From: JAQVUB01 sp033809415
GTDB lineage: Bacteria > Verrucomicrobiota > Lentisphaeria > Oligosphaerales > Oligosphaeraceae
Direction: 5' to 3'
Assembly: GCA_033809415.1 (NCBI GenBank)
Contig: JAPXLT010000276.1
Location: 1-6,099 of the forward strand
DNA length: 6,099 nucleotides
The notes under the pieces were generated by a model. It was not told the origin of the DNA. It saw only the letters and a list, made by a program, of their open reading frames with translations, and made no database searches. Below, piece by piece: positions 1-6,006 of the stretch. The position numbers and the translations under genes are program-made. Numbering within the stretch: position 1 is the stretch's first letter; every line of letters starts with the position of its first letter.

Positions 1-4
1 TGCG

Positions 5-56
5 CCCCCCCCTGCACCCGTTCCCAACGCACTACGCACCCCGCACTACGCACCCC
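5..56. repeat. C-tract followed by a 14-bp perfect tandem duplication
   Basis: Positions 5-12 are a run of eight C. The 14-mer GCACTACGCACCCC then occurs twice head to tail at 29-42 and 43-56 without a mismatch. On the minus strand it reads GGGGTGCGTAGTGC. The tract lies upstream of the GH127 gene, and no coding function is apparent. It may be the end of a longer repeat that continues left of the window. Confidence 0.85.
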
Positions 57-125
57 ATTCCCCTAAACCTTGTACTACAGAAGACTGAGGCATTACATTT
101 TTTGCTGTGTAAGGCGTCATTTAAC

Positions 126-131
126 AAGGAG
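126..131 (+). promoter_or_regulatory. Ribosome binding site of the GH127 gene
   Basis: AAGGAG ends five bases before the ATG at 137 and supports that start. The secreted-protein gene has the same hexamer at the same spacing. No convincing promoter is seen further up: TTGTAC at 70-75 with TACAT-like sequence near 93-99 is only a weak match to sigma-70 boxes. Confidence 0.85.
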
Positions 132-136
132 TTGCG

Positions 137-1999
137 ATGTTCAAGTATAGAAGTCCGGAATTGAGCGAAGTTCGTCTGCAAGATGGTTTTCTTGCGCCAA
201 GGCAGCATTCGAATGGCAAGGTGACTATTCCCTCCTCCGTGCGTCAGTGCAAGGACACTGGCCGCATTGACGCATTCCGTCTGCAATGGCGTCCTGGCAT
301 GCCTAAAAAGCCGCATATCTACTGGGACTCGGACTTTGCCAAGGTTCTGGAAGGCATGGCTTTGCAGTTGATGATCGAGCCAAATCCGGAATTGGCAGCC
401 GAACTTGATGAATATGTCGATCTGGTGATTTCAGCGCAGCAACCTGATGGTTTTCTGAACACCTATTTCACGCAGGTCGAGCCGGACAAACGCTGGGACA
501 GGCTGATTACCAATCATCAGCTTTATTGCGCCGGGCACCTGATGGAAGCCGCCGTCGCCCATTTTCAGGCAACCGGACAACGGAAGTTTTTAGATTGCAT
601 GTGCCGCTATGCGGATTACATTGCAACGGTGTTTGGTCCGGAACCCAATCAGAAAAAGGGCTATTGCGGACATGAGGAAATCGAGCTGGCGCTGTGCAAA
701 CTCTATGATGCCACCGGTGAAAAACGTTATCTGAAACTGGCGGAATTCTTTGTTAATACTCGTGGCCAAGCTCCGAATTATTTTCAGACCGAAGAAGGCG
801 TCGCGGAAGATTATCTGCCAGTCGTACAGGCACATCGTCCGGTGCGCGAGCAGCAGACTGCGGAAGGCCATGCTGTGCGCGCAGTATATCTTTATTGCGC
901 CATGGCGGACCTTGCCGCTCGCACAGGCGACGCGGTCTTGCTGACTCGTTGCGAGGAAATCTGGAAGAATATCACTGAAAAGCGCATGTATCTGACTGGC
1001 GGGATTGGTTCGACACCGATAAATGAACGTTTTACTTGTGATTATCATCTCCCGCACGACGGCTATGCGGAATCCTGCGCTTCCATCGGCCTGATTTTCT
1101 TCACCCGGCGGATGTTGAATCTGACTGGGAAAGCCTGCTACGCAGATGTGCTGGAACAGATTCTTTACAATGGTGCATTAAGCGGTATCAGCCTGGAAGG
1201 CGACCGCTTCTTTTATGTCAACCGTCTGGAGGTTGGTGCCGATACTTGGGAACGTGGAGCAACCTATGTGCGGGAACGCTGCCCCTGGTTTTTCTGCTCC
1301 TGCTGTCCAACCTCATTCTGCCGTTTTCTGCCGCAGATGGGCACCTTCTGCTGGAGTTATGCCCCACAGGAACTGCGCCTGGAAATTCCGGCAGCAGGCC
1401 AGGCGCAATTCCGTAATTGCCAGATCAAGGTGCAAAGCCAATATCCTTATGATGGAAAAATCCGGATTACCTTCCACGGACAGGAACAGTTCACCTTTTC
1501 CTGCCGTGTTCCGGGCTGGTGCAAGCAGGCATCCGTTTCCCTTAATGGTCAGGATCAGAGTTCGCAGCAGTTGCAGAACGGCTGCTTTTCTTGGAGTCGC
1601 CTGTGGCAGAACGGTGATGTCGTGGAGCTTACCCTCGATATGCCAGTTGAAATCGTGCGTGCGGATTTGCGCGTTTCCTCATGTCAGGGCAAGGTGGCTC
1701 TCCAACGCGGGCCTCTGGTGTATGCTGTTGAAGGTCTGGATAACGCTGCTGATCCGGGTGCTTTGCTGCTGGACTTGGAAACGACTTGGCAATTCGAGCC
1801 GGTTCAGGGACTGCCTGAGGGAACGCTCGGCCTGCGTGGAAAAGGCTGGAAGGAAGTTCTGCCAAATGATCGCGGACTTTATTTCAGTGCAACTCCCCAA
1901 TATGAAGAGACCTCCATTCTGGCGGTGCCATATGCCCTCTGGCAAAATCGTGGCGACGCCCGGATGAGTGTCTGGCTGCGCTGCACAAAAGGATGCTGA
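137..1999 (+). CDS. GH127 (DUF1680) family glycoside hydrolase, probable beta-L-arabinofuranosidase
   Basis: The 620-residue product fits glycoside hydrolase family 127 along its length; the characterised HypBA1 of Bifidobacterium longum has 658. The expected landmarks appear in order: PDGFLNTY (103-110), NHQLYCAGHLMEAA (126-139), GHEEIELAL (178-186), EGHAVRA (243-249), NERFTCDYHLP (296-306), YAESC (310-314), CSCCP (387-391) and the C-terminal NRGDARMSVWLR (604-615). By alignment with HypBA1, Cys389 is the nucleophile, Glu297 the acid/base, and Glu312, Cys314, Cys389 and Cys390 bind zinc. Residues up to about 405 should form the (alpha/alpha)6 barrel, and the rest beta-sandwich domains. There is no signal peptide, so it should act in the cytoplasm on imported oligosaccharides. 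Oddities are 24 cysteines, a Ser at 393 where I expect Asn after CCP, and one residue fewer between the acid/base and the zinc Glu. Linkage specificity is uncertain, because family members also attack rhamnogalacturonan-II side chains (aceric acid). Confidence 0.94.
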   Translation: MFKYRSPELSEVRLQDGFLAPRQHSNGKVTIPSSVRQCKDTGRIDAFRLQWRPGMPKKPHIYWDSDFAKVLEGMALQLMIEPNPELAAELDEYVDLVISAQQPDGFLNTYFTQVEPDKRWDRLITNHQLYCAGHLMEAAVAHFQATGQRKFLDCMCRYADYIATVFGPEPNQKKGYCGHEEIELALCKLYDATGEKRYLKLAEFFVNTRGQAPNYFQTEEGVAEDYLPVVQAHRPVREQQTAEGHAVRAVYLYCAMADLAARTGDAVLLTRCEEIWKNITEKRMYLTGGIGSTPINERFTCDYHLPHDGYAESCASIGLIFFTRRMLNLTGKACYADVLEQILYNGALSGISLEGDRFFYVNRLEVGADTWERGATYVRERCPWFFCSCCPTSFCRFLPQMGTFCWSYAPQELRLEIPAAGQAQFRNCQIKVQSQYPYDGKIRITFHGQEQFTFSCRVPGWCKQASVSLNGQDQSSQQLQNGCFSWSRLWQNGDVVELTLDMPVEIVRADLRVSSCQGKVALQRGPLVYAVEGLDNAADPGALLLDLETTWQFEPVQGLPEGTLGLRGKGWKEVLPNDRGLYFSATPQYEETSILAVPYALWQNRGDARMSVWLRCTKGC

Positions 2000-2013
2000 C
2001 TACTCGCAACCTA

Positions 2014-2054
2014 TTTTTTGTCCACGGAAAACACGGAAAGCGCGGAAGTTTTTT
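2014..2054 (+). repeat. T-flanked CACGGAAA mini-repeat in the convergent gap
   Basis: Between the two stop codons lie three 8-9-bp units: CACGGAAAA (2023-2031), CACGGAAAG (2032-2040) and CGCGGAAG (2041-2048). T6 runs flank them at 2014-2019 and 2049-2054. The units resemble the CACGAAA repeats beyond the other end of the secreted-protein gene and lie in the same orientation. No stem precedes the T-runs, so I do not call a rho-independent terminator. The weak CTGC-TT-GCAG hairpin just after is too short to rely on. Confidence 0.8.
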
Positions 2055-2085
2055 GCTGCTTGCAGAGACACTGGTAGTCCTGAAA

Positions 2086-5000
2086 TTATTTTTCTTGGAC
2101 GAGGAGCAGGCGGAAATCGTATCCGGGCAGGGAAAATTGCAGGCTATTGCCGTTGCATGGTAATTCTTTGCCGTTTTCCAGATTGGTGACTTGGCAGGCC
2201 TGGTAATTCAGCCCGGCCAGCACCAGCTCGACGTTCTGCTCCGCTTTTGTTTTTGAACCGATGCACAGGATGGTTTCCGGGCGTTTGCGGTGGCGGTGCA
2301 CGGCGATGCGCACATCATTGCCTGCTGCCTTGACCGGTGGATTGTTCCAGCATGGAATGCTTTCGACATCGGCCGTGCCGTACCCGAAGTTGCGCAAGCG
2401 ATCCCAGCTGCTGTGGAAAATATTGGTAATGCCGCCGGCGTTCATGACCACTGGAAGGTCATAGGGCATCGTAACGGCCAGAAAGGTTCTTGTCAGCCAT
2501 TCGATGTGCGTGCCGGAATTCTGTATAAGAATCTGTGGAATGTTTCCGGTTTGTGTTCCGATCGTGGTGTTCAGCAGCCAGCCATCATTAAAACGTTCTT
2601 GGAAGTCGGTGCTGCCGTAGAATGCCTCGAGGTCGAGGGTCATGCTGCTGAAGCTCATATAGGGCACTAGGTTGGTGTTGGTCATATGGGCGATCAGGAA
2701 GGGGCGTCCATCCGGCAAGGTTTTCTTTTCCTGGTAGAGCATGACAGCGGTGCGCTTGATTAGTGCCCGCATATCAAAGATGTCGAAATACGGCTGAATG
2801 GTGCCGTCCGGCTTTCTCCAGGCGGGTCCGGTGCTGGTATCGCTGACTGGCCAATCGCGGATATTGTCATAATAGATTCCGTCGAGTCCCTGTCGTACCA
2901 GTTCGCGGGCGTAAAAAACCATCATGTCCTGGTAGCTTTGCACCGGGGTGTTATTATATTCGTCATAGCTATTGGCGCGGTAATCTGAACACCACCACTC
3001 ATCCTGATAGACCGGATACGCATCCCAATCCTTGTGCAAAGTGCGGGCATTCAAATACGGGACAAGATAGTCGCAGAATTTTCCCCAATTCCGACCGCGC
3101 TCGATATGCCGCCGCACAAAATTCTGCCTCTCTTCGCCGACTTCGGCAAAATGTTTTTGCACGAATTCATTGATATCCTGTTGATTTTGCCAGGCATTAC
3201 GGCGTTTATCTCGTGCCAGCTGCTGGATCATACTGTAGTCATGTCCGGCGGGGTAGGGGGCTGTGTTCTGAAAAGCGTTACCCCAGATAGCCGGACCAGC
3301 TAACGTGGCAAAAGGGATGGAATTGGGTGCCTGGCGTCGTGAAGACATTCTGCGCCAGTATTCCGGTTGTGGTTTGACGGGGGTTGCCTGAAATCCCATG
3401 ACCAGCTCGAAGGGGTTTTCCCAGCTGGCCGGAGTATTCACTAGAAAAATACGCAAGATGAGGCGGTCTTTTTCCCGGTGTATTTCCATGGCAGGGGAAT
3501 CTTCGTCTAGGTTAAGATGCTGATCAGACTGCGCAAACCAGCTCAAGCCACGATAGATGCCACCTAGCCAGATATAGGGGCGGTAATTGATTTTTCCCAA
3601 GCGGCCTTCGGGTGCCATCAGACTATGCCAGAGGCGACCTTCGCCTTCGGGAAGAATCATTGCCGGGTTCTTTTTCATCACATTGCCGACGCTGTGCATC
3701 AGGGAAACAACTTCATTGCGCAACGGAATTTCGAGCCAGACCTTCTGCAAGTCCAGCCGTTTTTCGGGACGAAAGCGCAGTGTTACTTTGCACATCCCGT
3801 CATAGTCATAATCTTGGTGCGACTCGACTTTGAGTCCTGGCAGGGCTAGAACGCTGGTGCATTGGACATTGTGCGGAGTCATCTGGTTGACCGCAAAGCT
3901 TGTCTCCTGCAAGGACGCACCGTCAATATGCAGCTTAATGGGAGCGCCCAGTATGTTTTCACCATCGGCATAAATGGCATCCCAAAAGCCATTGCTTACA
4001 TTGTATGCGGTAAGCAATGCCGAAATCCGCCGTTGTTCCAGTTGCAAAGGGCGGAAAGGTGGGATAATGACGTTATCCAAGCCGATCTGGTTATGTTCCC
4101 AGGGAAAGTTACGCACTTGGAACTGGCGCTGATGCGTGCGGCCTACTGCCGTGGCTTCAATCGTATATGTATCCGGTGGCAACTTGAGTTCGTACCACTC
4201 AGCATGTCCATTGGAGCTTTTCAAGCTGTTTCCCCAAGGGATTCCGGCGCTGTTTTTCAGAGTGAAGGTTGTTTCGGTTGAGTTTTTCAGTTTTGCCTTG
4301 AGGTAATTCTGATAGGGATAGAAGGCAAAATCGAGTTCCTGCGTGCGGTTTTGTTCCGGATTGATCCAGGCGGGCTGTGTTGCTGGTTCCCAGGAGAACT
4401 GGCGTTGCATTAGTGTGAGGTTGCGCTCCTGATCGATGATTTTCAGTTGTAGGTGTCGCGCAGTATGCGGTGTGTCTTCAAAGCGTAGCTGCAAGAGTTC
4501 TTTGCTATTCGGCGCCAGGGGCCATTCTTTTTCTGCATGCCGCGGAGCTGCATCTGATTCCAGGATCATGCTGCCCTTCAAGGTCAAGGGCTTTCCAGTT
4601 GGGTTGAAGAGGTCACAACGAAGATCGATTTTACCGGAGAGATATTCTGCGCCTGGTCCTTTGAAATTCAGCACTGGCGCGTTTTGATCCATGATCATCA
4701 CTCCCATCTGAGCCGGGTAACAGAACATCTTGCTGCGGTTCCATGGGCATTGCTCGGTTGGCTGCTGCCAGTCTCTTGTCATTTGCAGGCCCCATTGCTG
4801 ATTCCATGGTACTTCGTTCAGCCCAAGCTCTTTCAATGGCAGTCTGAGTTCGAGCAGCCACCATGCATCTTCAAGGCGTCCGCAGGCAATTTCCACAGCT
4901 GGTTTCCATTCCTGATGAATTTCATGCGAAACGCTGCCATAGCTGACGGGGTATTTTATGCCTAAAGTATGGGCATTGAAATTCATCAGAAGCTGATAGA

Positions 5001-5358
5001 CAAACTTTCCTCCGGGTGGCAGCAGAAGCAGTTCAACGGCATCATCAAGATAAACCTTGCCCTGGTTTTCACGGACGCGCGCAACCAGATTCAACGGAGG
5101 TGGCGGCAATTCACTCTGGCAGCGGAAATACAGATATTCCTGATCGTAGGCGATTTTGAAATGCGCACTGCGCTGGCTCAGAAACGCAGTGCCGATGCGC
5201 AAAGTGCCGAAACTGCCGCTGGCGCCATCCCATTCGCCGGGAGATTCCTGCCCATCAATCTGCGGCGGCACATTGCATGGCGGCAGGCGTAGCAGGGTTG
5301 CACCGGAGGTAGCCAGTAGCAGGTTGGAAAGCAGCACAAAGAAAACGAAAAGACGCAT
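2086..5358 (-). CDS. Secreted multidomain protein: CBM9-like module plus GH123/DUF6067-like glycosidase region
   Basis: The product has 1090 residues. Residues 1-20 form a signal peptide (MRLFVFFVLLSNLLLATSGA) with likely cleavage after SGA, so the protein is exported. Residues 25-225 look like a CBM9-type carbohydrate-binding domain: PPQIDGQESPGEWDGA, YLYFRCQSE, DDAVELLLLPPGG, WWLLELRLPLKELGL and WGLQMTRDW. Residues about 235-420 are beta-rich and Ig-like. PWEHNQIGLDNVIIPPFRPL (419-438), WLGGIYRGLSWFAQSD (597-612) and FQATPVKPQPEYWRR (656-670) resemble the N-terminal half of the GH123/DUF6067 group. Residues about 678-990 look like a TIM barrel, with a strand GLDGIYYDN (824-832) ending in Asp831 and LDLEAF (908-913) offering Glu911 as a second acid. 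A small beta domain closes the protein. The adjacent Asp-Glu pair of GH123 N-acetylgalactosaminidases is not at the YYDN strand, so substrate and mechanism are open. I prefer this start over the in-frame ATG at 5421, because it gives the signal peptide and has a Shine-Dalgarno sequence. Confidence 0.85.
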   Translation of the reverse strand: MRLFVFFVLLSNLLLATSGATLLRLPPCNVPPQIDGQESPGEWDGASGSFGTLRIGTAFLSQRSAHFKIAYDQEYLYFRCQSELPPPPLNLVARVRENQGKVYLDDAVELLLLPPGGKFVYQLLMNFNAHTLGIKYPVSYGSVSHEIHQEWKPAVEIACGRLEDAWWLLELRLPLKELGLNEVPWNQQWGLQMTRDWQQPTEQCPWNRSKMFCYPAQMGVMIMDQNAPVLNFKGPGAEYLSGKIDLRCDLFNPTGKPLTLKGSMILESDAAPRHAEKEWPLAPNSKELLQLRFEDTPHTARHLQLKIIDQERNLTLMQRQFSWEPATQPAWINPEQNRTQELDFAFYPYQNYLKAKLKNSTETTFTLKNSAGIPWGNSLKSSNGHAEWYELKLPPDTYTIEATAVGRTHQRQFQVRNFPWEHNQIGLDNVIIPPFRPLQLEQRRISALLTAYNVSNGFWDAIYADGENILGAPIKLHIDGASLQETSFAVNQMTPHNVQCTSVLALPGLKVESHQDYDYDGMCKVTLRFRPEKRLDLQKVWLEIPLRNEVVSLMHSVGNVMKKNPAMILPEGEGRLWHSLMAPEGRLGKINYRPYIWLGGIYRGLSWFAQSDQHLNLDEDSPAMEIHREKDRLILRIFLVNTPASWENPFELVMGFQATPVKPQPEYWRRMSSRRQAPNSIPFATLAGPAIWGNAFQNTAPYPAGHDYSMIQQLARDKRRNAWQNQQDINEFVQKHFAEVGEERQNFVRRHIERGRNWGKFCDYLVPYLNARTLHKDWDAYPVYQDEWWCSDYRANSYDEYNNTPVQSYQDMMVFYARELVRQGLDGIYYDNIRDWPVSDTSTGPAWRKPDGTIQPYFDIFDMRALIKRTAVMLYQEKKTLPDGRPFLIAHMTNTNLVPYMSFSSMTLDLEAFYGSTDFQERFNDGWLLNTTIGTQTGNIPQILIQNSGTHIEWLTRTFLAVTMPYDLPVVMNAGGITNIFHSSWDRLRNFGYGTADVESIPCWNNPPVKAAGNDVRIAVHRHRKRPETILCIGSKTKAEQNVELVLAGLNYQACQVTNLENGKELPCNGNSLQFSLPGYDFRLLLVQEK

Positions 5359-5363
5359 AGTGA

Positions 5364-5369
5364 CTCCTT
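5364..5369 (-). promoter_or_regulatory. Ribosome binding site that decides the start of the secreted-protein gene
   Basis: On the minus strand AAGGAG ends five bases before the ATG at 5358. The alternative in-frame ATG at 5421 would add 21 residues (MLFVVKNLFEHP...) that are mostly read through the CACGAAA repeat and would bury the signal peptide. The 5358 start is therefore far better supported. Confidence 0.85.
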
Positions 5370-5408
5370 GGTTGATCCTGATTAGAGGGTGTTCAAAAAG
5401 GTTCTTAA

Positions 5409-5428
5409 CCACGAAAAGCACGAAAAAG
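5409..5428 (+). repeat. CACGAAA mini-repeat, first block
   Basis: CACGAAAAG (5410-5418) is followed directly by CACGAAAAAG (5419-5428), preceded by one C. This block lies in the leader of the minus-strand secreted-protein gene and contains the spurious upstream ATG at 5421. It belongs with the blocks at 2023-2048 and 5467-5492. Confidence 0.8.
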
Positions 5429-5434
5429 CTTGGC

Positions 5435-5450
5435 GTGGGCTAACGCCCAC
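5435..5450. repeat. GC-rich palindrome, REP-like
   Basis: GTGGGC (5435-5440), loop TAAC, GCCCAC (5445-5450) form a perfect 6-bp stem with a tetraloop. It sits between two CACGAAA blocks. From memory, GTGGGC-TAAC-GCCCAC palindromes are frequent extragenic repeats in planctomycete-type genomes, but I could not search for that. No T-run follows immediately on either strand, so it is not a standard terminator. Confidence 0.7.
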
Positions 5451-5510
5451 AACCCATTTTTTAACAACGAAAAGACACGAAAAGACACGAAATTTTTTTT
5501 AGGGTTGTGG
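5447..5510. repeat. 9-bp inverted repeat enclosing a T-flanked CACGAAAAGA tandem block
   Basis: CCACAACCC (5447-5455) is the exact reverse complement of GGGTTGTGG (5502-5510). Between them are T6 (5457-5462), ACGAAAAGAC twice (5467-5476, 5477-5486) plus a partial ACGAAA (5487-5492), and T8 (5493-5500). The T-flanked design matches the block at 2014-2054, although the period here is 10 rather than 9. The left arm overlaps the GCCCAC arm of the preceding palindrome, so the two stems exclude each other. Confidence 0.8.
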
Positions 5511-5561
5511 CTTTGGCTGATGAAATGGCACGTGAGTTTGTGATCTGGTCTATTGGTTTCT

Positions 5562-5577
5562 CCGACTGATCAGTCGG
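5562..5577. repeat. 16-bp perfect palindrome at the head of the minisatellite
   Basis: CCGACTGATCAGTCGG is its own reverse complement and merges into the first repeat unit. Its left part CCGACTGATC (5562-5571) is also exactly complementary to GATCAGTCGG at 5631-5640. The whole repeat array can therefore be enclosed by a 10-bp stem, extended to 11 by T5561-A5641. Confidence 0.85.
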
Positions 5578-5640
5578 ATCAGGCGGATCGGACGGATCAA
5601 GTAGATCGGTCGGATCGGTCGGATCGGTCAGATCAGTCGG
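5568..5640 (+). repeat. Eight-unit 9-bp minisatellite with a GATC in every unit
   Basis: Eight contiguous 9-mers all begin with GATC: GATCAGTCG, GATCAGGCG, GATCGGACG, GATCAAGTA, GATCGGTCG, GATCGGTCG, GATCGGTCA and GATCAGTCG, starting at 5568, 5577, 5586, 5595, 5604, 5613, 5622 and 5631, followed by a final G. A stray unit-like GATCTGGTC sits at 5542-5550. Because the period is a multiple of three, a minus-strand frame reads as Thr-Asp-Pro-like repeats, but no credible gene carries it. The unit divergence suggests an old array rather than a very recent expansion. Confidence 0.92.
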
Positions 5641-5720
5641 AAAAAAAACAGGAATTGGCGGTACCTTAAAAATGCTGCATGCCAATGACTTGGAAATTGC
5701 TTTTCTGAAAAATCTTTCTG

Positions 5721-6006
5721 AAAAAACAAGAAGCTTGAGGATAGTATTACGAATTTTTTTTAGAGTTGGGTGGTGTGCTGATCGTAACATTCAAAAATTC
5801 AGAAATTCCATCGCCAATTTTCATCTTTTTCTCCGGCAATCCGGCATCCTTCCTCTTGCAGATAAGCGCCTTCGAACGTGGGAGGGCAAACATCAATCAC
5901 AACCGGGACGGTTGCGCTACTTTTTAAACCGCATGCCATCCCATCCGGCAAAGTAACAAACCTATACAAAATTTTTGTAATACTATCGTCCAACTTCTTC
6001 TTTTTT
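5721..6006. repeat. Imperfect 30-bp inverted repeats, possible ends of a small MITE-like element
   Basis: The left arm (5721-5750) and the reverse complement of the right arm (5977-6006) match at 26 of 30 positions, including 11 consecutive identical bases (GATAGTATTAC at 5740-5750, GTAATACTATC at 5977-5987). The spacer is 226 bp and encodes nothing recognisable. Weaker similarity extends outward, for example AATCTT at 5711-5716 against AAGATC(T)T at 6011-6017, and inward through the T/A-rich sequence. No clear target-site duplication is visible. A/T-richness could inflate the match, and two diverged copies of another sequence in opposite orientation are an alternative. Confidence 0.5.
5900..5914. 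repeat. Short GC-rich hairpin inside the inverted-repeat spacer
   Basis: CAACCG (5900-5905), loop GGA, CGGTTG (5909-5914) make a 6-bp perfect stem. A T5 run follows only after seven further bases (5921-5925), too distant for a typical terminator. It is a local GC-rich island in otherwise A/T-rich sequence. Confidence 0.45.

Noticed and set aside
70..99. Sigma-70 promoter for the GH127 gene
   Set aside because: TTGTAC and TACATT match the consensus boxes at only about half of the positions. This is too weak to list as a feature.
1215..1967. Plus-strand 250-residue frame inside the GH127 gene
   Set aside because: It is out of frame with a well-conserved GH127 C-terminal half and has a random-looking Arg/Ser/Cys-rich composition.
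2000..2085. Bidirectional rho-independent terminator between the convergent genes
   Set aside because: T6 runs exist, but no adequate GC-rich stem precedes them on either strand.
5359..5421. In-frame 21-residue extension of the secreted protein from the ATG at 5421
   Set aside because: It reads through the CACGAAA repeat, lacks a ribosome binding site and would place a charged stretch before the signal peptide. The 5358 start has AAGGAG at ideal spacing.
5409..5500. CRISPR array
   Set aside because: The repeated units are only 9-10 bp with no spacers, so this is a tandem mini-repeat.
5461..5790. Minus-strand 109-residue reading frame with Thr-Asp-Pro repeats
   Set aside because: The repeat peptide is a by-product of the 9-bp minisatellite. 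The frame runs through T-runs and the CACGAAA block and has no domain or start signal.
5672..5956. Plus-strand 94-residue reading frame
   Set aside because: It crosses the candidate inverted-repeat arm and a GC-rich hairpin, lacks a Shine-Dalgarno sequence and has no recognisable motif.
5799..5993. Minus-strand 64-residue frame starting at TTG
   Set aside because: It starts inside the right inverted-repeat arm, is closed by a nearby upstream stop and resembles no family I know.
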